A DNA stretch of 20,021 bases, from positions 1-20,021 of IMG/VR virus record IMGVR_UViG_3300048107_000240. One strand, written 5' to 3'. This document shows positions 13,391-20,021 of the stretch, one piece after another. A program made the position numbers and the translations under genes. This DNA is from a virus. Within the stretch, counting starts at the first letter, position 1; each line of letters opens with the position of its first letter. The notes beneath the pieces were generated by a model, which ran no database searches, was not told where the DNA came from, and saw only the letters and a program-made list of their open reading frames with translations.

Positions 13391-14060
13391 CGGTGGTAAG
13401 GATCTTTGCAAGTCTTGCGTTTTGTAGTGCTATGTCTTCACCAAGATCCTTCTCAGCAAAAGCATCCACAACTGTTTTCCAAGTGTAACCTTTTTCTTCA
13501 AACAAAGCAACTGCTCGTTTGATTCCTATGCCAGGTACACCACTGTAACCATCTGTCTGGTCCCCTGCAAGCGCCTGTATGAGGTGCCAGCGTTGTCCCT
13601 CTGCTTCCTCCACATCCACAATTTCATCCATGGTGTAGAGCCTTCCAGGTATCTGTCGCATGTCCTTGTCAGGACTAACGATAATACCGCCAGGATATTT
13701 GGTAGCGTAGATACCCATACTATCATCAGCTTCAAGAGTCGGTAGTATTACTACTTCATACTCATCTTTGAGAGCTTTGATAACACGTTTGTATCCGCAA
13801 GGTTTCTTACGATTACGATGTCCTTTGTAAGCTGGCATGATCTCCTTACGAAAGTTAGTACTATCACTAAAGAATAGAACTATTTCAGGTACATCCCACA
13901 TGAACTTGTTTTTAATTTTATTTAGTTCACGTTTAACTGCTGCGTATGCTTCACTGAATTTGCTGACAACTACAATTACATCATCACCAAAGTCTAGATC
14001 AGACTCACAAGAGGCACAAGCCTTATAAACAATGTAATCTGCGTCAACAAATAACTTCAT
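13293..14060 (-). CDS. 5'-3' exonuclease (T7 gp6-like, FEN/PIN family)
   Basis: A 255-residue protein, smaller than T7 gp6 (300). Acidic metal ligands of the flap-nuclease fold are visible: D6 in LFVDADYIVY, D66 (FFSDSTNFRK), the LEADDSMG cluster at residues 109-116, and SPDKDMRQI at 129-137. LAGDQTDGYSGVPGIGIKRA (164-183) is the helix-hairpin-helix-like motif that grips DNA. The segment FRKEIMPAYKGHRNRKKP is the helical arch typical of these enzymes. It would remove RNA primers and degrade host DNA into nucleotides for phage replication. The start overlaps the previous 42-residue gene by 4 bases (ATGA). Its C-terminal tail is coded on DNA that also encodes the conserved start of NblA in another frame. 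Confidence 0.92.
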   Translation of the reverse strand: MKLFVDADYIVYKACASCESDLDFGDDVIVVVSKFSEAYAAVKRELNKIKNKFMWDVPEIVLFFSDSTNFRKEIMPAYKGHRNRKKPCGYKRVIKALKDEYEVVILPTLEADDSMGIYATKYPGGIIVSPDKDMRQIPGRLYTMDEIVDVEEAEGQRWHLIQALAGDQTDGYSGVPGIGIKRAVALFEEKGYTWKTVVDAFAEKDLGEDIALQNARLAKILTTDDYDWRAKQPILFTPSADYRVDSGTGLQDKKT

Positions 14061-14185
14061 TTACCTTGGCCTCTATATTTCTTTTTACCTTTACGTGGCT
14101 TACTATGCAAACCGTTACCTTGACGGGTTTTTTTTGATGTAAACGGGACTACGGTTTGTACTCCCATCATTGATTTACTTCTCAT
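14057..14185 (-). CDS. 42-residue basic small protein
   Basis: ATG 14185 overlaps the polymerase stop by one base (TAATG), and the stop overlaps the exonuclease start in ATGA, so it is neatly inserted between two replication genes. It begins MRSKSMMGVQTVVPFTSKKT and ends RGQGK, with a lysine-rich middle (SKPRKGKKKYRGQ). The second half is almost entirely Lys, Arg, Gly and Pro, suggesting nucleic-acid binding. I do not recognise a family. Perfect coupling at both ends and the absence of other coding capacity in this gap support a real gene. Confidence 0.72.
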   Translation of the reverse strand: MRSKSMMGVQTVVPFTSKKTRQGNGLHSKPRKGKKKYRGQGK

Positions 14186-15510
14186 TAGTGGGTTTCACTC
14201 CAGTTGTTTCCGGTTTTTGCTTCTGCGTCGATTCTGATTCTGAGGTTGTAGTATTCTCCAGCTGCGAGACTGCTAAATACCAAGGATGTTGATAAGTCAG
14301 CTGTTTGTTCAGGGGAACACTCGAATTGCAATTCGTCATGTATAAAGGCTAGTTGTGAACAACATAAATTTAATTCTTTAATGTTTTGTTGGTTGATAAC
14401 CATCCAACGTTTAGCCAGGATGGCGGAGTTACCTTGAAGACAATAGTTTAACGCTTTATGCGGGCTATCCACCATAATTTTTCTGCCATCGATAGCTTTG
14501 ATAAATCCTCTTTCTGAAGCTGTCTTGATAGCCTCCAAAAGTTTATCGAGTCCATCAATTGCATCAATGTACGCCGATCTGATCTCTTTACCTTTTTTCT
14601 TTGCTTTCGTGGGTGAAAGAAGTTTGTCATAACTGTGTCCAATTTTTTCGTCACCTGCACCATACAGGAATGCGTAAGTAACTGTCTTAACTAATTTCCT
14701 AGAGATACCTATCTTGTCAGCGTTGACCTGATGTATATCTCCATTGAGGAGGATGTCCGCATATCTTCCATCATCATATCTGGCAAGGAAATGAGACAAC
14801 ATACGTAACTCAATCCCAGACAAATCAGCAGCGACCATGACTTGACCTGGAGATGGTAAGAAAAGTTCTCTAAATCGTGGGTCACTGGGAACTTGGGCAA
14901 GGTTTGGGTTTCGGTGTGCGCATCTAAAAGTTGAAGTAGCGACAGAACAATGATGATGTATCCTATTAGCAGTCGTAGATAGCTTCAGCCAAGCGTTCGC
15001 GCCTTCTGATATCATTCCAAGCATCTTCGTTATCGTCAAAATCTGGAGGAATGCAAGGGCAGTCTCTGTTCCTATCTCTTTCAGTATCGGTTCGTCGATG
15101 ATAGGCTTCCCAGTAGGTGTCTTCTGGGTTGGAGTCCAACCATGAAATGTTTGCAGGATCCATGCTATATGATCTCGTGATGTAGGATTTAGTTCTTTAA
15201 GGCGTGTAAAGGAGCACTGCTGTATTTCAATTAATATGCCACAGTGTTCATGTTTTTCGGTATAGTCAGTACCTTTGACATAGCCTTGGGTCCGATTATC
15301 TCGCTTAGGAGTAAATACTGGTCCGGCAACGTAAGGATGCCTGTCACGTAGTAGTTGATAAGTTTCTTCAAGCTCTTGTCTGAGAGTTGATGCAAGTTTC
15401 CATGCAGAGCGTTCATCAAAATACCATCCATGTAGTTCTTGTTTTGTGAGGATTTGTGCTGCGTCATGTTCTAACGCAACCCATTCAGGTATGGCTGGAA
15501 GTGTTTCCAA
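14185..15510 (-). CDS. DNA polymerase, polymerase domain (split T7 gp5-like)
   Basis: A 441-residue family A polymerase domain without its exonuclease half. PEWVALEHDAAQILTKQELH corresponds to the T7 start of the polymerase domain (VDIEHRAAWLLAKQERNG). Further on are NPTSRDHI, CAHRNPNLAQVPSDP, motif A VAADLSGIELRM (D229), the O-helix RKLVKTVTYAFLYGAGDEKI (R271, K275, Y279, Y283) and motif C FIHDELQF (H391, D392). All catalytic residues are present. The frame opens only three codons after a TAA, the sole nearby start is TTG 15510 with no Shine-Dalgarno, and the next Met is at residue 164, inside the domain. It overlaps the exonuclease gene by 40 bases in the -1 frame, next to an A6 run. Expression may need frameshifting; a sequence error is the alternative. 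Confidence 0.9.
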   Translation of the reverse strand: METLPAIPEWVALEHDAAQILTKQELHGWYFDERSAWKLASTLRQELEETYQLLRDRHPYVAGPVFTPKRDNRTQGYVKGTDYTEKHEHCGILIEIQQCSFTRLKELNPTSRDHIAWILQTFHGWTPTQKTPTGKPIIDEPILKEIGTETALAFLQILTITKMLGMISEGANAWLKLSTTANRIHHHCSVATSTFRCAHRNPNLAQVPSDPRFRELFLPSPGQVMVAADLSGIELRMLSHFLARYDDGRYADILLNGDIHQVNADKIGISRKLVKTVTYAFLYGAGDEKIGHSYDKLLSPTKAKKKGKEIRSAYIDAIDGLDKLLEAIKTASERGFIKAIDGRKIMVDSPHKALNYCLQGNSAILAKRWMVINQQNIKELNLCCSQLAFIHDELQFECSPEQTADLSTSLVFSSLAAGEYYNLRIRIDAEAKTGNNWSETH

Positions 15511-16010
15511 AGTTTTTTAGTAACAGTAACGTCTTGTATCATGTAGTCTTCCATTTCTGGTGACCACTCTTTCCAATCGGTATCTTTACAGTAATCACCT
15601 TTAGCTTCGTCAAGGCGGTAACCCCAAGCAGCTAGTGAATGTGATCCGTAAAGTTTAAGTGGCATACCAGGCCAAGTCTTTTGTTTATCCCATTCCATCA
15701 TGTTCGGGTGATAAAGACGGCTAAGCAAAAGAGTATCCAAGCAATCACCAATACGTCTAAACCATGGATAAAACTTATTGATGATGCTAAGGTCATAATT
15801 AATAATGTTATGACCGACAATACAATCAGCGTCTTCGAGGTATTGGATAGCGCGGACGATAGGCTGCGTTGCTTGTTTTTCTGTTGCTGACGTAAACGAT
15901 TGATCATTAAAGACCATCGTTTCTTTAGTGTCAGTGTCGTAGATGCAAATGCAGTGGATTTTGGTAGCATCATTTAATAGTCCGTCTGTTTCTAAATCAA
16001 AGATCAGCAT
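15471..16010 (-). CDS. DNA polymerase, 3'-5' exonuclease domain (split T7 gp5-like)
   Basis: A 179-residue DEDDy proofreading domain that matches the first 180-odd residues of T7 gp5. Exo I is MLIFDLETDGLL (D5, E7), Exo II is GHNIINYDLSIINKF, and Exo III is YMIQDVTVTKKLW with Tyr and Asp in place. Between them, PLKLYGSHSLAAWGYRL is the usual Exo-domain signature of T7-type polymerases. The protein ends LWKHFQPYLNGLR where the continuous T7 enzyme would lead into the polymerase domain. The start is directly against the stop of the 43-residue gene, with AAGGA six bases ahead of ATG. The domain could act as a separate subunit or as the front part of a frameshift product with the next gene. Confidence 0.92.
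   Translation of the reverse strand: MLIFDLETDGLLNDATKIHCICIYDTDTKETMVFNDQSFTSATEKQATQPIVRAIQYLEDADCIVGHNIINYDLSIINKFYPWFRRIGDCLDTLLLSRLYHPNMMEWDKQKTWPGMPLKLYGSHSLAAWGYRLDEAKGDYCKDTDWKEWSPEMEDYMIQDVTVTKKLWKHFQPYLNGLR
15513..15518 (-). other. A6 slippery-type run at the DNA polymerase split
   Basis: On the minus strand the exonuclease frame reads ACT AAA AAA CTT TGG. A -1 slip on the second AAA would continue as ACT TTG GAA into the polymerase frame, bypassing its upstream TAA, and give an uninterrupted exonuclease-polymerase protein. The heptamer is not a canonical X XXY YYZ site because the first base is T, so slippage may be single-tRNA or transcriptional. Confidence 0.5.
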
Positions 16011-16142
16011 TCAACGTCCTTGCCATTGATAGGTTTTATCAATAAATTTAGCACGTTTCACTGCCTCTTCAGTAGGAGGATTAGGACGCTTTAGATTAGA
16101 AGTCTGTTGTTGCGTCGAACTCTGCTGGTGCTGTAGTTTCAT
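16011..16142 (-). CDS. 43-residue small protein between helicase and DNA polymerase
   Basis: ATG 16142 opens MKLQHQQSSTQQQTSNLKRP and then NPPTEEAVKRAKFIDKTYQW, ending QGR. The first 15 codons overlap the helicase 3' end in a different frame. The stop TGA directly abuts the exonuclease ATG at 16010, and the end of this gene supplies that gene's AAGGA. The second half looks like one amphipathic helix with basic and aromatic residues and seems more protein-like than the Gln-rich start, so the true start could be later. I see no Shine-Dalgarno before 16142. No family recognised. Confidence 0.55.
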   Translation of the reverse strand: MKLQHQQSSTQQQTSNLKRPNPPTEEAVKRAKFIDKTYQWQGR

Positions 16143-17715
16143 TGAATTTACAAGTGGATAGGTTGTAGTTTAATCGACAAGCAATGCCTGTTTCCCCAGA
16201 GTAGCGATTCTTGAGAACTCTAACAATTGTATCAGAGTGTTTAGTTTCACTCTGTTGATTTCTTTCGAGTCCAATAACTGCATCGCTAAGTTGAGCGATT
16301 GCCGCACTTCCTCTAAGTTGTCCGAGTGTAACACGTGCACCTTCTTCATGGTTTTGATCGGATGATCCTCGTTTTAAATGTGAAACTAAAAATAATACAA
16401 TGCCAGTGCGCTCAACAAGAGAACGTAAGCGGGTCATGGTTTGATCTATCATGCGTCTCTCATCACCATCAAGACCACTCATAAGAATGGATAGGTGATC
16501 AAGAAAGATAATCTTACAATCAAGTCCTGAAGCTAAGTATTCAATCCTGTTATAAATGATATCAGGATCAAAACTACCAAAGCCATCGAAAAGATAAAGG
16601 TTCCAGTTATTAATACTGGAATCAAATGCTTTTGTAAGGGTGTCATGACTATGTTCTCCTAGTGCTAAGTTGTTACCTACAGCAGCAGACATCAGACCTA
16701 AAGCTGTACGGCGGTTTGACTCTTCAAGTGCCAAGTATCCAACCCGTTCTCCGTTCGATAACAAGTGAGCAGCCAAGTCTCTACACACGGACGACTTGCC
16801 TTGGCCTGATCCTGAAGTAATTGTGACAAGCTCTCCGCGCCTAATCCCGTGAAGCTTTGACTGTAATCCTTGAAATGGGTAGTCATAATCTGCTGGTGGT
16901 TGTGGTGTTGTTACTAATTCAAGTAAAGATTTAGCATCTACAATACCATCAGGTCTGAATTCTTTACGTTTAAAGAATGCATCATCAATAGCATTGTAAT
17001 CGCTAGCCTGTAAAGCGTCTGAAAGGTCTTTGTAAGCCTCTAGACGGGCGATGTAAACCTTACCAGGTGGTAATACACTCGCAGCATCTTCAGCAGCCTT
17101 CTGACCGGCTTCATCTGCATCGAACCAAAGCAGTATTTCTTCATAACCTTGAAGGAACTCTAGGTTCTTTTGAATTGCTTTTTTGGCTCCGGCTGCACCA
17201 CTAGGTAATGATACTACAGGCCAAGTTGGATATAGCTCTGCATAAGACACACAATCAAGTTCACCTTCTGTGATGATTATGCGCTTACCACTGCTTCCCC
17301 ATAAATGTTGACCGAAGAATGTACCAGGTGTTTCTCCTTCATAAGTAAATTGTTTGTCTTTAGTTTTTATCTTAGCACCTTTTACAATGCCAGATGGATC
17401 GTGATAGTAAAACCTTAGCTTGTCCCCATCACGATATACTTTAAATTTCTCACAAGTCTTCTGACTGATCTTGCGTTTCTGCAACCGTTCGGCTGAGCCT
17501 TTGATCTGCACAATAGAATTAGTGTGAATGTGTGTTGTTATTTCTGGTCCATTAGTGTAAGTATGGCATACAAAACAATAGCTATGGCCATCTGTATAAA
17601 GACTATTGCCATCAGATGAGCCACAACTATTACATGATTCATGTCTTACAAACTCAGAGGAGCCAGTCGATTGGGATGTTATGGAAGGAAGTCCACGGTA
17701 TGTCGTGTTTGTCAC
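16096..17715 (-). CDS. Primase-helicase (T7 gp4-like)
   Basis: A 539-residue bifunctional protein close to T7 gp4A (566). Residues 28-50 are the zinc-binding primer-template domain with C28, C31, C47 and C50. The TOPRIM primase part has IITEGELDCVSYAE (E151) and LWFDADEAGQKAAE (D199, D201). The RecA-like helicase has Walker A SGSGQGKSS at about 301-309 and Walker B KIIFLDHLSIL at about 400, then LVSHLKRG and GQLRGSAAIAQLSD, the usual helicase motifs. It primes and unwinds DNA at the phage fork. The ATG at 17715 lies 62 bases inside the endonuclease gene, and no nearer start is apparent since the zinc domain follows so soon. The C-terminus is acidic-aromatic (AEFDATTDF), as in T7 gp4, where it binds the polymerase. 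Confidence 0.95.
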   Translation of the reverse strand: MTNTTYRGLPSITSQSTGSSEFVRHESCNSCGSSDGNSLYTDGHSYCFVCHTYTNGPEITTHIHTNSIVQIKGSAERLQKRKISQKTCEKFKVYRDGDKLRFYYHDPSGIVKGAKIKTKDKQFTYEGETPGTFFGQHLWGSSGKRIIITEGELDCVSYAELYPTWPVVSLPSGAAGAKKAIQKNLEFLQGYEEILLWFDADEAGQKAAEDAASVLPPGKVYIARLEAYKDLSDALQASDYNAIDDAFFKRKEFRPDGIVDAKSLLELVTTPQPPADYDYPFQGLQSKLHGIRRGELVTITSGSGQGKSSVCRDLAAHLLSNGERVGYLALEESNRRTALGLMSAAVGNNLALGEHSHDTLTKAFDSSINNWNLYLFDGFGSFDPDIIYNRIEYLASGLDCKIIFLDHLSILMSGLDGDERRMIDQTMTRLRSLVERTGIVLFLVSHLKRGSSDQNHEEGARVTLGQLRGSAAIAQLSDAVIGLERNQQSETKHSDTIVRVLKNRYSGETGIACRLNYNLSTCKFNETTAPAEFDATTDF

Positions 17716-18007
17716 ACCATTTAGCGTATGTTGTTTTTGATTTCTTGCTGATTGTATTAAATGGTGCCTGGAAGACCATACGTAAATCTAATTCAGGATG
17801 CTGTTGTTTGACTGCTTTAATCTTGCGTCTGTCATCAGCATCCCAATAGCCTTTACATTCTAGCACAACGCCATTCGGTAAAAAAAAGTCTGGCGTGTAT
17901 AAATGTGGAATTGTATAAGGTACTTTTTCAGTTTCATATTCGTACTTGACATCCAGGTTGCAAAGAAGATCAGCGACCTTCTCTTCAAGACCTGATCGGA
18001 ATGCCAC
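17654..18007 (-). CDS. Endonuclease I, Holliday-junction resolvase (T7 gp3-like)
   Basis: A 117-residue protein, slightly shorter than T7 endonuclease I (149). The catalytic set is plain: an early Glu in SGLEEKVADLL, then YTPDFFLPNGVVLECKGYW with D40, E50 and K52, spaced exactly as T7 D55, E65 and K67. The enzyme cuts branched DNA and helps break down host DNA. It starts on the stop codon of the SSB gene with one shared base and overlaps the primase-helicase start by 62 bases. Truncation relative to T7 is at the N-terminus, where T7 has the domain-swapped beta bridge, so dimer geometry may differ. Confidence 0.93.
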   Translation of the reverse strand: MAFRSGLEEKVADLLCNLDVKYEYETEKVPYTIPHLYTPDFFLPNGVVLECKGYWDADDRRKIKAVKQQHPELDLRMVFQAPFNTISKKSKTTYAKWCDKHDIPWTSFHNIPIDWLL

Positions 18008-18570
18008 TAGAAGTCGTCCTCAGTGCTCTCAGATGGCGTTACATTAGGCTCACTAGCCTTGAACCCTTCAGTCTTACCAAAGAGTGCTGCAACGTTCTCA
18101 GCAGACATATCACCAGTATCTACACCAGCTGCTGTATTGAGAGACACCAGTTGTACACCAACCAATTTAAGGCTTGTTCCATACGTAACTCCATCACGAA
18201 GGATATACGGCTTTTGATAGAACGCAAGCTTAACACGACTACCAGCATACATAGGTGTATTGTCATCATCAATAACTGTCCCTTCAGTATCGACAACAGG
18301 TGGACGAGATTCTTCATTCCAAGAGAACTTAACTTTGTATTGTCCTTCAGTAACTTCTTCCCAAGGTTCAGGCTTAAGAGTAGAACGCTTAGGATTCTTC
18401 AGTTTAGTTTCAGCCCATTTAAGGGATTCAACACGATCATCTTCTAGTACATCAACCATTGATTGATCAACTAGAGCAGCAAGAGAATAACCAAACTTAC
18501 TTGGTTTCAGTACAGCTTGATAACCTTCAAGGATTACAGGCTGTGCGGTTTTGTGGATTGTACGTGGCAT
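18007..18570 (-). CDS. Single-stranded DNA-binding protein (T7 gp2.5-like)
   Basis: A 187-residue protein in the T7 gene 2.5 position, between RNA polymerase and endonuclease I. It has beta-rich OB-fold-like segments (GYQAVLKPSKFGYSLAALVD, YKVKFSWNEESRPPVV, RVKLAFYQKPYILRDGVTYG) and KLVGVQLVSLNT. It ends ESTEDDF, the acidic tail with terminal Phe that in gp2.5 contacts polymerase and helicase. T7 gp2.5 has 232 residues. It coats single-stranded DNA, promotes annealing and coordinates the replisome. The gene starts directly after the RNA polymerase stop. I see no other fold candidate. Confidence 0.92.
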   Translation of the reverse strand: MPRTIHKTAQPVILEGYQAVLKPSKFGYSLAALVDQSMVDVLEDDRVESLKWAETKLKNPKRSTLKPEPWEEVTEGQYKVKFSWNEESRPPVVDTEGTVIDDDNTPMYAGSRVKLAFYQKPYILRDGVTYGTSLKLVGVQLVSLNTAAGVDTGDMSAENVAALFGKTEGFKASEPNVTPSESTEDDF

Positions 18571-20021
18571 TTAACAGAAAAAATAAGTGGAATCAATTAC
18601 GGAGCTAGGTTCTAGATCTCCAATAATCGGTGGGTTAGACTCTGCTCCTATTTGGTTAGCAAAGTCTTGCAAGTAATTGTGTTCGGCAAAGAGGTGCATA
18701 TATGTCTCTCGTACAATTGCACTGAGAGCAGACATGTCGGTAGCACGACACAATACAGAATCATGAATGAGAGCGATCGGTGCATTGAAAGCCAATGCGC
18801 TGAAGTGTAGAAGGGAAGCATCAAGTGAATGTATTAAGTTAGGTGCAGTTGCATTCTTGTGGTGTTGTTTGTCAACCTTGTCACTATCTTGTGTAGCAAC
18901 AGTTAGTTTACAACGACCAAGCAACTGTAATTCTAATTGAATTGTTTCTTTCTTCATGAGCTTTTGAGTGACAACAAAACCTGATGGTGTAGACCATGTT
19001 AGTTCTGTTTTACCCAAGTCGATTGCTTTAGCAACCTCCTCTTCAATCCAACTCATGACAGCCATAGGACCAGGTACGACCTCATCCATAGCATTTCTAA
19101 CAGCCTCAACAGTTTTTGTCAAGTCATCTTTATCAATCTCAATATTTTTTTCAAGTAGTGCGTCCTTGATGTACCCACGATTAGAGAAAGGTTTTGCATT
19201 GTAAGGTACCGTCATTACTACTCTTTTGACTACCTTTCTATCCATATAATTGCGGATAGAATTGGGGCAGAAAGGAGTAGCAGTACGAGCGACGACAGCA
19301 TAAGCATCCTGCGGTTTATCAGACGGTAATACGTTAACAAGACTAGCAGTATTCTTATCTTTAGCAAGACCTGCTAATATCTGTAACCCGCTACAAGTAG
19401 CATCTGTAGCTACAGGCAAGCTTGTAAAATGACGATCACACTTAAGCACACAATGATAATATTCATCACATGCTGCAAGAAATTGCCATGGCTCATCTGC
19501 TGCTTCCCAGTTGTGTATGTGTAAGATAGGATCACTAGCGACACAAGTTATAAGATGAGTATTATTTTTTACCCAATCTAATCTTTCTTGCATCGTAGCT
19601 TTATCTAGACCATAAGTAGTAGCTACTTGAAAGGCTAACCAGTCTTCAGCTTCAGGAGTCATGTAAGCTGGTTCAGCAAAAGACAATAAACTTTTTCCAA
19701 AGTCTGTGTCTTGTGGTGTTAAGAATGCAGGGATTGGGTAAGCTCTACCTCTGTAATCAAAAGACCAAGGAATAAAGAATTTATCTTTACCTTTAAATCT
19801 TTGTACAGCTTCCATTGTCATTCTTGTTCTACATGACTTCTTAAACTCTTGTGCTTGTAGATTATAAACATTAGCAGCTTGTCTATTATAACTATGACGA
19901 GCTTCTTTATTAGTTGCTATGTCTACAGGCTTAGGAGGTAAGTCATGATGAATAATAGGGAGAAACTTACCGACAGCTCGTTCCAATCTATCTAGTTCTT
20001 CCGCTACACCCACAGTAAAGG
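18571..20021 (-). CDS. T7-type RNA polymerase, C-terminal part (5' end outside window)
   Basis: The open frame continues to the right edge without a needed start; a GTG at 20013 is only an internal codon. The visible 480-odd residues match the second half of T7 RNA polymerase (883). IPWSFDYRGRAYPIPAFLTP leads into the palm, ATDATCSGLQILAGLA carries the first catalytic Asp (T7 D537), and KRVVMTVPYNAKPF holds the Lys and Tyr of the O-helix (T7 K631, Y639). IALIHDSVLCRATDM carries the second catalytic Asp (T7 D812), and the protein ends in TYFFC, similar to the T7 FAFA foot. It transcribes the middle and late phage genes from its own promoters, none of which I could identify by eye in this window. 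Confidence 0.96.
   Translation of the reverse strand, partial: FTVGVAEELDRLERAVGKFLPIIHHDLPPKPVDIATNKEARHSYNRQAANVYNLQAQEFKKSCRTRMTMEAVQRFKGKDKFFIPWSFDYRGRAYPIPAFLTPQDTDFGKSLLSFAEPAYMTPEAEDWLAFQVATTYGLDKATMQERLDWVKNNTHLITCVASDPILHIHNWEAADEPWQFLAACDEYYHCVLKCDRHFTSLPVATDATCSGLQILAGLAKDKNTASLVNVLPSDKPQDAYAVVARTATPFCPNSIRNYMDRKVVKRVVMTVPYNAKPFSNRGYIKDALLEKNIEIDKDDLTKTVEAVRNAMDEVVPGPMAVMSWIEEEVAKAIDLGKTELTWSTPSGFVVTQKLMKKETIQLELQLLGRCKLTVATQDSDKVDKQHHKNATAPNLIHSLDASLLHFSALAFNAPIALIHDSVLCRATDMSALSAIVRETYMHLFAEHNYLQDFANQIGAESNPPIIGDLEPSSVIDSTYFFC

Noticed and set aside
1-20021. Insertion sequences, integrase, attachment sites, CRISPR arrays.
   Set aside because: No transposase or integrase motifs, no regularly spaced repeats and no tRNA-derived attachment sequence were seen.

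Overview
The window looks like about half of a T7-like cyanophage genome (short-tailed, single-subunit-RNA-polymerase podovirus of the Autographivirales type). Every gene I can support lies on the minus strand, so transcription runs from the right edge to the left edge. The phage call rests on a T7-type RNA polymerase, gp2.5-type SSB, endonuclease I, primase-helicase, T7-family DNA polymerase, portal, scaffold, capsid and tail-tube genes in canonical T7 order. The cyanobacterial host call rests on a high-light-inducible protein gene (hli) and on a gene I read as nblA, the phycobilisome-degradation adaptor. NblA makes sense only in a host with phycobilisomes, so Synechococcus or another phycobilisome-bearing cyanobacterium is more likely than typical Prochlorococcus.

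Right third (about 20021-13293), early and replication genes in transcription order: RNA polymerase (5' end outside the window), SSB, endonuclease I, primase-helicase, a 43-residue small gene, a DNA polymerase split into a 3'-5' exonuclease gene and a polymerase-domain gene, a 42-residue basic protein, and a 5'-3' exonuclease. Middle (13390-10405), nucleotide and host-takeover genes: NblA, a DUF3310-like protein, a MazG-like pyrophosphohydrolase, both subunits of a compact class I ribonucleotide reductase, and a small conserved-looking gene. Together they would supply dNTPs by breaking down phycobilisomes and recycling nucleotides.

Left half (10405-1), virion and lysis genes: a proline/alanine-linker protein, portal, scaffold, hli, two tiny basic proteins, a tail-lysozyme-like hydrolase, a signal-peptide-bearing outer-membrane-barrel-like protein, then a 380-base structured noncoding stretch, the major capsid protein, a strong terminator, tail tube A, tail tube B, an internal virion protein, and the start of a further internal core protein. 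No psbA is present in this window.

The most interesting points are these. (1) The 380-base capsid leader carries a three-stem RNA resembling the glutamine-riboswitch (glnA / Downstream-peptide) core, followed by a perfect Shine-Dalgarno and a 15-codon YRGVKY micropeptide. (2) The DNA polymerase is split by a -1 frame change beside an A6 run; the downstream half has only a TTG start and no visible ribosome-binding site. (3) nblA overlaps its neighbours in a chain of overlapping genes. (4) The RNR small subunit has Leu where the radical Tyr normally sits. (5) Tail tube A carries a repeat-rich insertion. All functional statements come from reading motifs by eye; no database search was run.
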